Source of the DNA: Nitrospirota bacterium
GTDB taxonomy: Bacteria > Nitrospirota_A > Leptospirillia > Leptospirillales > Leptospirillaceae
NCBI GenBank assembly: GCA_021844645.1
Contig: JAKBTA010000078.1
Coordinates: 1 to 6,002 of the forward strand
Length of the DNA stretch: 6,002 nucleotides
Direction of reading: 5' to 3'
Notes under the pieces: model-generated
Database searches by the model: none
Told to the model about the DNA's origin: nothing
Seen by the model: only the letters and a program-made list of their open reading frames with translations
Position numbers and translations under genes: made by a program
Shown here: piece by piece, positions 1 through 5,674 of the stretch
Layout of the letters: each line of letters begins with the position of its first letter
How positions within the stretch are numbered: the stretch's first letter is position 1

Positions 1-410
1 TGGCGTATTCTGTAAGCATGGAAAGTCTGTTGGTAACGCCTGAGACCGGATTCGGATGCTGGCATTTCGCCTGAAGACAGGAAATCAGGAAATAAGGAAC
101 GTTCCATCTTTTGCAAGGTTTCGAAAAGTATCTCAGGCCCTTTTCCTGTCGGAGAACTCGTGGAGTTCTCCCGTCTCTTGGAAAACCCATGACCGGGATA
201 CTGACGACAAACAATATCAAGCGCTTTGTGAGACAAAATACGTCCGGGGCACCGGAGGTGGATCCTGGAAAGCCCCTTCTACGACCGTTTCGCAGGTTGA
301 GCAGCGGGAGGATGTCAAGATCTCGACAAGCCCCAAGGTCTGTGATAGCCTCAAATCATGGAGAAGTGAGCCTGTAAGGGGGCTTTGTTTAAAGTTTTTT
401 GCGGGTATTC
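1..410. other. Stretch with no supported gene, upstream of the Spy-like gene
   Basis: No open frame here resembles a known protein. The plus frames that stay open (56-601 and 111-377) are rich in Ser, Arg, Cys and Trp, and the longer one runs far into the Spy-like gene in another frame, so both look like chance frames. On the minus strand a frame is open from 278 to the left edge, with its only ATG at 107. It reads MERSLFPDFLSSG onwards, has no Shine-Dalgarno, and I do not recognise it. A perfect 9-bp hairpin lies at 151-171, and a smaller one at 243-256 (TCCGG, loop GGCA, CCGGA). A 10-base palindrome, GGAACGTTCC, lies at 96-105. The stretch probably holds the promoter and leader of the Spy-like gene, but I found no convincing -35/-10 pair. 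Confidence 0.5.
151..171. repeat. Perfect 9-bp inverted repeat (hairpin)
   Basis: GGAGAACTC (151-159) and its exact reverse complement GAGTTCTCC (163-171) flank the 3-base loop GTG. The stem would be stable in RNA or could be a two-fold protein-binding site. Neither strand has a T-run after it, so it does not look like an intrinsic terminator. It lies about 250 bases upstream of the Spy-like start codon, too far to hide that ribosome binding site directly. Function unknown. Confidence 0.6.
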
Positions 411-422
411 GGGAGAATTTCA

Positions 423-893
423 ATGCGCACTTGCAGTGGTCATGTTCCGGTGTTTTTGACAGCCATTTTTGCTGTTTTCTTTGCCTGTGGCACTATAGCA
501 ACTGCCTCCCCAGTACAAGGTGGTCCGGTGGGCTTTTATCTGATGAACAAGGAACAGCTTGGCTTGTCTCCAGCGCAGATCTCAAGCCTTCAGAAGCTTA
601 ACATGAAGTTTCAGAAGTTGAAAACGACAGAAGACGCACGAATCAAGCTGATCCATCGGGAAGGAATGCAGCTTCTCATGCAGAAAGAAATCAATACAGC
701 TGAGCTCAAAAAGGATATCGCCAGAGTTTTGAAGCACAAGAAAAATATCATGACAGCCCGGATCGAAATGTTGGCTGAAGCTCACAAGATTTTGACAGAC
801 GACCAGTTTTCAAAGGTCAAGAAACTTTTGCAACAAATGATGATGCACCAGGGGATGCATCCCACGGCGGGGCATCCTTCTGTGGCCCATTAG
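423..893 (+). CDS. Spy/CpxP-like periplasmic protein with Met/His-rich tail
   Basis: This is a 156-residue exported protein. Residues 1-28 look like a signal peptide: a short polar start, a hydrophobic core at about 8-23, and an Ala-Thr-Ala cleavage motif at 26-28. A lipoprotein reading at Cys22 is possible but its lipobox is weak. The mature part is charged and helical, with two LTxxQ-type motifs, LSPAQ (48-52) and LTDDQ (124-128), as in the Spy/CpxP/ZraP-like group of periplasmic chaperones and metal-stress proteins. The last 18 residues hold four Met and four His, suggesting metal binding; this is inference. The ATG at 423 is preferred because GGGAG (411-415) sits 7 bases upstream and the signal peptide follows at once. 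A TTG at 399 would add eight residues and lacks such a site. The gene stands alone, ending in a terminator before nfo. The family assignment rests on motifs and size, so the exact role is uncertain. Confidence 0.75.
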   Translation: MRTCSGHVPVFLTAIFAVFFACGTIATASPVQGGPVGFYLMNKEQLGLSPAQISSLQKLNMKFQKLKTTEDARIKLIHREGMQLLMQKEINTAELKKDIARVLKHKKNIMTARIEMLAEAHKILTDDQFSKVKKLLQQMMMHQGMHPTAGHPSVAH

Positions 894-924
894 GCTGCTG
901 AGGTTATTTTGCGGGTTTTTTTTG

Positions 925-953
925 AGGGGGGAATTCTTTTCCTCCTTTTTTTT
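925..953 (+). terminator. Rho-independent terminator after the Spy-like gene
   Basis: AGGGGGGAA (925-933) pairs with TTTCCTCCT (938-946), giving a 9-bp stem with two G-U wobbles and a 4-base loop. An eight-T run (946-953) follows the stem directly. It starts 31 bases after the Spy-like stop codon and ends 41 bases before the nfo start, so it probably separates the Spy-like transcript from the downstream cluster. Confidence 0.75.
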
Positions 954-982
954 GACTTTTGCCAAAGGATAGACATCATCAT

Positions 983-987
983 AAGGA
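983..987 (+). promoter_or_regulatory. Ribosome binding site that fixes the nfo start
   Basis: AAGGA lies 7 bases upstream of the ATG at 995. It supports that start over an in-frame TTG at 959, which sits just after the terminator T-run and has no such site. Confidence 0.65.
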
Positions 988-994
988 CAATTTT

Positions 995-1921
995 ATGGTA
1001 ATGGCTGGTGTTCATGTTTCCATTGCTGGTGGAATAGGAGAGTCTGTTTCAAGAGCTTCCCGCCTTTCATGTGCGTCCTTCCAGATCTTTACCCATTCTT
1101 CAAGGACATGGGACTTTCCGGAGTTTACAGATGAAGAGGTGGAAGATTTTCGGGAAAGATGTCTCAGGGAGCTCTCAGGAGCTCCTTTTCTTATTCATGC
1201 CAGCTATTTGATCAATATCGCCTCTTCCAGACCTGATCTTGTCTTGAAATCTTCCATTGCGCTCAATCTGGAATGGGAGCTTGCCAACAGGCTTGGAGCA
1301 ACAGGGCTGGTTCTGCATCCGGGATCAACCGGTGGGGAGCCTGTGGGTGAAGCTCTTGAAAGAGCTTCAGAGGTGATTTTGTCTGTTATTGAAAAAGGTT
1401 GTTCCGGAACGACAAGACTCCTGATTGAAAACACGGCCGGTGCAGGACATACTCTCGGAAGAAATCCTCAAGAGATTGGGCGGATTTTGGAGCTTGTCGG
1501 ACATTCGGAGAAAATGGGAATTTGTCTTGACTCCTGCCATCTTTTGGCGAGTGGTTATGAAATAAGAAATGAGTCAGGGTACTCTGAAACAATTTCAAGG
1601 TTCCTCGATATTGCGCCAAGAGGCAAGGCGGATGCCTTTCATTTAAATGATGCGTATGCAGGACTTGGTTCTTCAAGAGACCGTCATACCCATATTGGCA
1701 TTGGACATATTGGTCCATGGTTTTTCTGGCGGTTGCTTCACGATCAGCGTTTTTCTGATATCCCTCTGGTTCTTGAAACCCCCAAAAAAGAAGGAACCCC
1801 GGAGGATGCCCTGAACCTTCGAGTGATCAGACGTTTGTCTGAAATGGATTTTCCGCCCGAAAAGAATAATGCTGACTTGGATCATCTTATTGATCAGCTA
1901 AGGGAGTTTTCTCCGAAATGA
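995..1921 (+). CDS. nfo: Endonuclease IV (deoxyribonuclease IV, AP endonuclease)
   Basis: This 308-residue cytoplasmic base-excision-repair enzyme cuts the DNA backbone 5' of abasic sites and removes blocked 3' ends. It is an AP endonuclease family 2 TIM barrel using three metal ions, usually zinc. All nine expected ligands are visible: H68 (LIHASY), H108 (VLHPGS), E145 (IENTAG), D179 and H182 (LDSCH), H216 (FHLND), D229 and H231 (DRHTH), and E261 (VLET). Their spacing matches the E. coli enzyme almost residue for residue, which also supports the ATG at 995: GVHVSIAGG near the N-terminus corresponds to the usual GAHVSAAGG. E. coli Nfo has 285 residues; this one carries about 20 extra at the C-terminus, a charged tail of no evident function. 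The stop codon lies 24 bases before the MlaE-type start, so nfo may be the first gene of the lipid-transport operon, though a functional link is not expected. Confidence 0.96.
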   Translation: MVMAGVHVSIAGGIGESVSRASRLSCASFQIFTHSSRTWDFPEFTDEEVEDFRERCLRELSGAPFLIHASYLINIASSRPDLVLKSSIALNLEWELANRLGATGLVLHPGSTGGEPVGEALERASEVILSVIEKGCSGTTRLLIENTAGAGHTLGRNPQEIGRILELVGHSEKMGICLDSCHLLASGYEIRNESGYSETISRFLDIAPRGKADAFHLNDAYAGLGSSRDRHTHIGIGHIGPWFFWRLLHDQRFSDIPLVLETPKKEGTPEDALNLRVIRRLSEMDFPPEKNNADLDHLIDQLREFSPK

Positions 1922-1945
1922 CCAGTGGCTTCAGGAATTTCCAGA

Positions 1946-2704
1946 ATGTTGCTTGATCTTCTAGAATCCATTCAGTCCTTCAGCTTGATGGTTTACCATG
2001 CAGCACGCTATTGCGTTACGAATTTCAGAAGCAGGGAAGTCCTGATCCAGATGGATCGCATTGGTGTCGGTTCTGTCCCCATCGTATTCCTGGCCAGTCT
2101 TTTTGCTGGATTGGATATGGCATTACAGTTCGAGGTCGTCATGGCGCCATATGGAGCAAAAGCTCTTTTGGGCAAGGTTGTCGCGACATCGATTGTGCGG
2201 GATATGGGGCCGGTGATGGCTTCTCTTGTGATGTCAGCCCGAGTGACAAGCGGAATTGCCTCAGAGGTTGGAATGATGCAAGCCACAAGCCAGATTGAGG
2301 CATTGTCCGTAATGGGGGTTGATCCAGTTGATCAGATTGTGGCGCCGAGAATCCTTTCCGGGATCGTCATGATGCCCATTTTGTCGGTGATTGGAGATTT
2401 CCTGGGGATATTTGGCGGTCTTGTGATTGCTTTTCTCGCAGCGCATATTCCCGCTCCCCTCTATTGGTCAGGTGTGAGAGAAGCGCTCACTCTGCCCAAT
2501 ATGGTGAATGGAGCGGTCAAGCCACTGGTTTTTGGTTTTATCCTAACATCAGTCGGTTGCTTTTATGGGATGAAAGCCGGTGGCGGAGCAGCGATGGTCG
2601 GACGTACGACAACCAGGGCTGTCGTTGCTGCTGCGGTCTGGATTCTTGTCGCAAACTTCCTGATCAGCAAGCTTCTTCTCAATCTTTGGGGAAATGAAGG
2701 GTGA
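1946..2704 (+). CDS. mlaE: MlaE-type ABC transporter permease
   Basis: This 252-residue inner-membrane protein belongs to the MlaE permease family, the membrane part of the MlaFEDB phospholipid transporter that maintains outer-membrane lipid asymmetry. About five hydrophobic stretches are visible, near 43-63, 85-105, 138-165, 192-208 and 223-247. The family signature runs from about E107 to P127: EVGMM, then QIEAL, then MGVDP. The ending TTTRAVVAAA (221-230), followed by a hydrophobic helix, is also typical. The ATG at 1946 is chosen because AGGA (1933-1936) lies 9 bases upstream and the resulting MLLDLLESI resembles the E. coli MlaE start. A GTG at 1925, 3 bases after the nfo stop, would add seven residues and cannot be excluded; its nearest purine-rich site (1901-1906) is 18 bases away. 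The stop overlaps the mlaF start by 4 bases, implying translational coupling. Confidence 0.9.
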   Translation: MLLDLLESIQSFSLMVYHAARYCVTNFRSREVLIQMDRIGVGSVPIVFLASLFAGLDMALQFEVVMAPYGAKALLGKVVATSIVRDMGPVMASLVMSARVTSGIASEVGMMQATSQIEALSVMGVDPVDQIVAPRILSGIVMMPILSVIGDFLGIFGGLVIAFLAAHIPAPLYWSGVREALTLPNMVNGAVKPLVFGFILTSVGCFYGMKAGGGAAMVGRTTTRAVVAAAVWILVANFLISKLLLNLWGNEG

Positions 2705-3423
2705 TCGAGTTTGAGAACGTTTCCCTGGGCTATGGAGACAAAGTGATCGTCAGGGAGATCACCTTGGAGATCCCCGATGGAAAAACACTTGTGATCCTGG
2801 GGGGGAGCGGTTCCGGAAAGTCCACTCTCTTAAAGGGGGTTCTTGGTCTTCTCCACTGCTTTTCCGGAAGAATCGTTGTTAATGGTGCTGTTGTCGACAG
2901 CCTTACCCAAAATGAACTTCTCTCCTACCGCCAGCGCATCGGAATGGTTTTTCAGGAGGGAGCCCTTTTTGACTCGATGACTGTCGGAGAGAATGTCGGA
3001 TTCTGGTTATGGGAACATACGGATATGACAGACTCTGAAATAGAAGCTCGTGTCCGCCTCCTTTTGAGCTTTGTCGGACTCATTGATGCCATTAACCTTT
3101 ATCCGGGAGAGCTTTCCGGGGGGATGAAACGCAGGGTTGCCATTGCAAGGGCCATGGCGCCCCAGGATCCGCTGGTCATGCTTTATGATGAGCCTACGAC
3201 CGGGCTTGATCCGTTCACGTCAAAGTCTATCTGTGACCTGATCAGGCAAGTCCAGAAGGAGTTCGGGGTGTCAAGTCTTGTTGTGACGCATGATTTGCAG
3301 GACGCCTTTCGTGTCGGGGATCTTTTTACTTTTGTGAAAGATGGGACGCTTGTGGTAACAGGTGACCGGGATGCTATTTCGAAAAGTACCGATCCTTTCG
3401 TCAGGACCTTTCTGGCAATATGA
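2701..3423 (+). CDS. mlaF: MlaF-type ABC transporter ATPase
   Basis: This 240-residue cytoplasmic ATPase would power the MlaE-type permease encoded just upstream. All ABC motifs are intact: Walker A GGSGSGKST (34-42), Q-loop glutamine Q85 in MVFQEGALFDS, signature LSGGM (138-142), Walker B VMLYDEP (159-165) with catalytic E164, D-loop GLDP (168-171), and switch H197. The phrase FQEGALFDSMTV and a signature followed by KRR are characteristic of the MlaF group. The gene starts at a GTG whose bases overlap the mlaE stop (GTGA, 2701-2704), with GGGGA (2688-2692) 8 bases upstream. The protein is slightly shorter than the 269-residue E. coli MlaF. MlaF normally works with the STAS protein MlaB, whose gene is not in this window. 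Confidence 0.94.
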   Translation: MIEFENVSLGYGDKVIVREITLEIPDGKTLVILGGSGSGKSTLLKGVLGLLHCFSGRIVVNGAVVDSLTQNELLSYRQRIGMVFQEGALFDSMTVGENVGFWLWEHTDMTDSEIEARVRLLLSFVGLIDAINLYPGELSGGMKRRVAIARAMAPQDPLVMLYDEPTTGLDPFTSKSICDLIRQVQKEFGVSSLVVTHDLQDAFRVGDLFTFVKDGTLVVTGDRDAISKSTDPFVRTFLAI

Positions 3424-3474
3424 ATATTGATAGATGTTTGAGGGTTGACTGGTCATTGGGGGATGGGGCGATTC

Positions 3475-4452
3475 ATGGCCATGAAAAGAAGCGTTAACGT
3501 AAAATTTTCTGAAATGCGTGTGGGGATCATTGTTGGAGTGAGTTTTCTTCTGGGGATTCTCGCCATCGTGACTTATGGCAAGGTTCATGAGATTTTCTCA
3601 AAACAGGTCCGCCTGATTGTCCTTTTCAAGGATGTGAGAGGATTGACTGTCGGTGCCCCTGTGCGCCTTGCAGGAATCACAAGCGGGTTTGTGAAGGAAA
3701 TTCATCTGGTTCGAATCAAGGGGGAGCGATTTGTCCAGGTTGGATTGAGGCTTGACGCGACTCGTCTTTCGGACCTTTCTGAAGAGGCAACTGCGAGGAT
3801 CGAGACGCAGGGATTGATGGGGATCAAGTTTCTCGAGCTGATTCCTGGAGATCTTTCAAAAGGCCCCCTGAATCCTGCCATTCCACTGATGGGGTCCGGG
3901 ACACAGACTCTTGAATCAGTTCTGGGCAAGGGCAATCATCTGGTAAAGAGCCTCAATGATCTATCGTTCGAACTCAATCGCCTGATTGCGGGGCTTAACT
4001 CGGGAGAAGGGACGATCGGTTCCCTGGTGACAAGCAAGTCGCTTTACCAGGACCTTGATTCTTCGGCCAGAAACCTCAATGCCATCACACAGAACATGAG
4101 GACCGGAACAGGGACGATCCCCCAGCTTTTGAACTCACCGGAAATGGCAAGAAAACTCTCTGCAAGCATCGATCATCTTGACCAGCTCATCCGCTCCGCA
4201 AATGATCCGAAGGGGACTCTGGGTGAGCTGGCACACGACCAGAAAATGGCAAAATCGCTTGGAGAAAGCATTGACTCCCTGAATATTCTCCTTGGCAACA
4301 TGGCCAAGGGGAAAGGTGTGGCTGGAGAGCTTTTGAATAATGATCAGATGACGGTAAAATTCAATCGTACTCTTGATCGGGTGAACGATCTGCTCGAAGA
4401 CATGAAAGCACATCCACACCGTTATTTTACGGTAGAAGTCCACGTATTCTGA
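3475..4452 (+). CDS. mlaD: MlaD-type MCE-domain lipid-binding protein with repeat arm
   Basis: This 325-residue protein is anchored in the inner membrane by one helix (about 16-34) and faces the periplasm. A single MCE domain follows (about 44-124), with the family's typical phrases FKDVRGLTVGAPVRLAGI and later GLMGIKFLELIPG. In E. coli, MlaD forms a hexameric ring on MlaFE and passes lipid between the membrane and MlaC. E. coli MlaD has 183 residues. Here the extra length is a helical arm of four repeats spaced exactly 34 residues apart (176-311), then a PHRYF motif near the end, similar to the P-x-Y-F endings of related long MlaD proteins. The ATG at 3475 is chosen because GGGG (3465-3468) lies 6 bases upstream; the ATG at 3481 is also possible. 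TTG 3445 and ATG 3463 lack a placed site. A 51-base gap separates it from mlaF; no terminator is visible there, so co-transcription is likely. Confidence 0.92.
   Translation: MAMKRSVNVKFSEMRVGIIVGVSFLLGILAIVTYGKVHEIFSKQVRLIVLFKDVRGLTVGAPVRLAGITSGFVKEIHLVRIKGERFVQVGLRLDATRLSDLSEEATARIETQGLMGIKFLELIPGDLSKGPLNPAIPLMGSGTQTLESVLGKGNHLVKSLNDLSFELNRLIAGLNSGEGTIGSLVTSKSLYQDLDSSARNLNAITQNMRTGTGTIPQLLNSPEMARKLSASIDHLDQLIRSANDPKGTLGELAHDQKMAKSLGESIDSLNILLGNMAKGKGVAGELLNNDQMTVKFNRTLDRVNDLLEDMKAHPHRYFTVEVHVF
4000..4407 (+). repeat. Four tandem 102-bp (34-residue) coding repeats in mlaD
   Basis: Four units begin at residues 176, 210, 244 and 278 of the MlaD-type protein. Each opens with a Gly-rich turn: SGEGTIGSL, TGTGTIPQL, DPKGTLGEL and KGKGVAGEL. 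Each then has a helix with hydrophobic residues at matching places, ending in forms such as SIDHLDQLI or SIDSLNILL. The protein-level match is clear, but the DNA copies have diverged, so this is an old duplication and not a recent DNA repeat. Confidence 0.75.
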
Positions 4453-4454
4453 TG

Positions 4455-4475
4455 GAGTGTACACTCGTTTTTTTT
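4455..4475 (+). terminator. Palindrome plus T-run between mlaD and the phosphoesterase gene
   Basis: GAGTGTACACTC (4455-4466) is a perfect 12-base palindrome, followed after one G by eight T (4468-4475). As RNA it can form only a 4-bp stem with a 4-base loop, so it would be a weak intrinsic terminator. It could equally be an operator for a dimeric regulator placed 34 bases upstream of the phosphoesterase start. It may limit read-through from the mla genes. Confidence 0.35.
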
Positions 4476-4500
4476 CACATGATGAAAGAAATTACCAGAC

Positions 4501-5619
4501 ATGCGGTTTAGACTTTTCTTCATCATCATGATGTTGCTCTATATCCTGTGCCAGTGGATCGTTGGCCGATTCCTTCTGTCTCTTGGCTCGAATCCGGTCG
4601 TTGTATACTCTTACTGGACAGCTTCTGCCATCATGGTTTCCTGGTTGAACCTGTCTTTTCGTCTCGGCTGGAAGAGACCGTTCCGTCTGTTTCCCGTTTT
4701 TTTTGGCCAGTTTTTTTTCTCTGTCGTTATTTCCGGCCAGATCGGTCTTGGTCTTCTTCTCCAGATGATGGGCACTGTGCCGTCCGGATGCATTTCCTGT
4801 CTTAAGCTCGAACGAACGTGGCCAGTTGTCCTTGTCGGTCTTCTGATCATCCTTCTGGTCTCAATTTTTTATCGATTGAAGGGTCCCTTTGTCAGACATG
4901 TAACGATTAAGATTCCCGACCTTCCCGATGGTCTGATCGGTCTGAAAATTGCCCACCTCTCAGATGTTCATGTGGGTGGATTCATGTTTTTTCGGGATCT
5001 TAGGAGGCTTCGGGACAGTATCGTTTCCCTCTCTCCGGACCTTCTTCTTTTCACGGGTGACATGATTGATCATTCGATCGAGGAAATCGCACTGTTTTCA
5101 CAAATTTTTGGTCGTGTAACAGGACGTTACGGACGATTTCTTGTTATGGGAAACCATGAGCAGTGGGTCGGTGGAAAACAGGCTCAGGAAGCCTTCACCG
5201 CTGCAGGATTCGAACTTCTTGAAAATGAGAGCAGGGTCATTTCGATCAATGGAGACAGACTTTGTCTGGTTGGGCTGTCCGATCCGGCAGGAAAGGAGAT
5301 TTCCCCGGATGGTGGTCCCAATCCCGAACGGGCTTTTTCAAGGGTTCGGCAAGAGCAATCGCGGGTCACTATTGTCATGGCGCATCAGCCGGTTGTCTGG
5401 ACGACCCTTTCTCCTTATCCTGCGGACCTGACTCTGGCTGGTCATACACATGGGGGCCAGATCGGTTTTTTTAAGAGCGGCTGGAATCTGGCCAGACTTT
5501 TTTCATCGTTTGGATATAGGGATTTTCAGAAGAGTCTCGAATGGCCGTCTGCAACAGCTTTTTATTCATGGTGGCGTCGGATATTTTGGTGTTCCGGTCC
5601 GGCTGGGGATTCGTCCTGA
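4501..5619 (+). CDS. Membrane-anchored calcineurin-like metallophosphoesterase, apparent C-terminal frameshift
   Basis: As read, this is 372 residues. Four hydrophobic helices (about 4-28, 33-53, 62-90 and 107-124) anchor a cytoplasmic metallophosphoesterase domain from about 147. Its two-metal site is complete: D155 and H157 (HLSDVH), D187 (GDMID), N218 and H219 (GNHE), H295 (AHQP), H315 and H317 (GHTHGGQ). After about residue 334 the protein stops resembling the family; the expected ending appears in the +1 frame and runs to 5674. Deleting one T from the six-T run at 5498-5503 would give a 390-residue protein. The ATG at 4501 has only a weak purine-rich stretch upstream (4484-4490), so translation may be modest. 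Substrate unknown. Relatives include YkuE-type enzymes, and membrane-anchored LpxG of Chlamydia hydrolyses UDP-diacylglucosamine; a lipid-related role beside mla genes is only inference. Confidence 0.85.
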   Translation: MRFRLFFIIMMLLYILCQWIVGRFLLSLGSNPVVVYSYWTASAIMVSWLNLSFRLGWKRPFRLFPVFFGQFFFSVVISGQIGLGLLLQMMGTVPSGCISCLKLERTWPVVLVGLLIILLVSIFYRLKGPFVRHVTIKIPDLPDGLIGLKIAHLSDVHVGGFMFFRDLRRLRDSIVSLSPDLLLFTGDMIDHSIEEIALFSQIFGRVTGRYGRFLVMGNHEQWVGGKQAQEAFTAAGFELLENESRVISINGDRLCLVGLSDPAGKEISPDGGPNPERAFSRVRQEQSRVTIVMAHQPVVWTTLSPYPADLTLAGHTHGGQIGFFKSGWNLARLFSSFGYRDFQKSLEWPSATAFYSWWRRIFWCSGPAGDSS

Positions 5620-5674
5620 GGTTGTTTTGCTGACTCTTGTCAGGGGCGACGATTCGTCCGGAAATGGGTCCTAG
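5504..5674 (+). pseudogene. Out-of-frame C-terminal end of the metallophosphoesterase
   Basis: This frame, shifted by +1 from the upstream one, reads HRLDIGIFRR, then QQLFIHGGVGYFG, then VPVRLGIRPEVVLLTL. This matches the usual family ending, with its G-L-Y turn, an LYVSRGxGxxG-like strand, PxRL, and a final PEI/V-x-L-x-x-L. Joined after F334 it restores the spacing expected between the metal-binding GHTHGGQ and that turn. The frame is open only from 5432, so the shift must lie between 5432 and 5616. It adds 56 residues and ends at TAG 5672-5674, overlapping the stop of the convergent flavoprotein gene. A sequencing or assembly error, a real mutation, or slippage on the T-run could each explain it. 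Confidence 0.75.

Noticed and set aside
96..105. Palindrome GGAACGTTCC as a LexA-type operator
   Set aside because: It shares GAAC and GTTC halves with known boxes but lacks the 4-base spacer, and no regulated gene is evident.
323..349. TCGACA (323-328) and GATAGC (344-349) as a promoter for the Spy-like gene
   Set aside because: The spacing is only 15 bases and the -10 match is weak, so it is not above chance.
217..423. Minus-strand open frame of 68 codons
   Set aside because: It starts with TTG, has no ribosome binding site and an irregular composition; nothing supports it as coding.
56..601. Open frame of 181 codons on the plus strand
   Set aside because: It overlaps the signal peptide and first third of the Spy-like gene in another frame, is rich in Cys, Trp and Ser, and resembles no family.
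952..979. TTGACT (952-957) and CATCAT (974-979) as a promoter for nfo
   Set aside because: The -35 is good, but the -10 is poor and transcription would start on the ribosome binding site. The TTGACT partly overlaps the terminator T-run.
3445..3474. Longer MlaD-type protein starting at TTG 3445
   Set aside because: The ten added residues lack homology and a placed ribosome binding site. ATG 3475 has GGGG 6 bases upstream.
4135..4464. Minus-strand open frame opposite mlaD
   Set aside because: It is a shadow of the well-supported MCE protein gene, with no recognisable motif.
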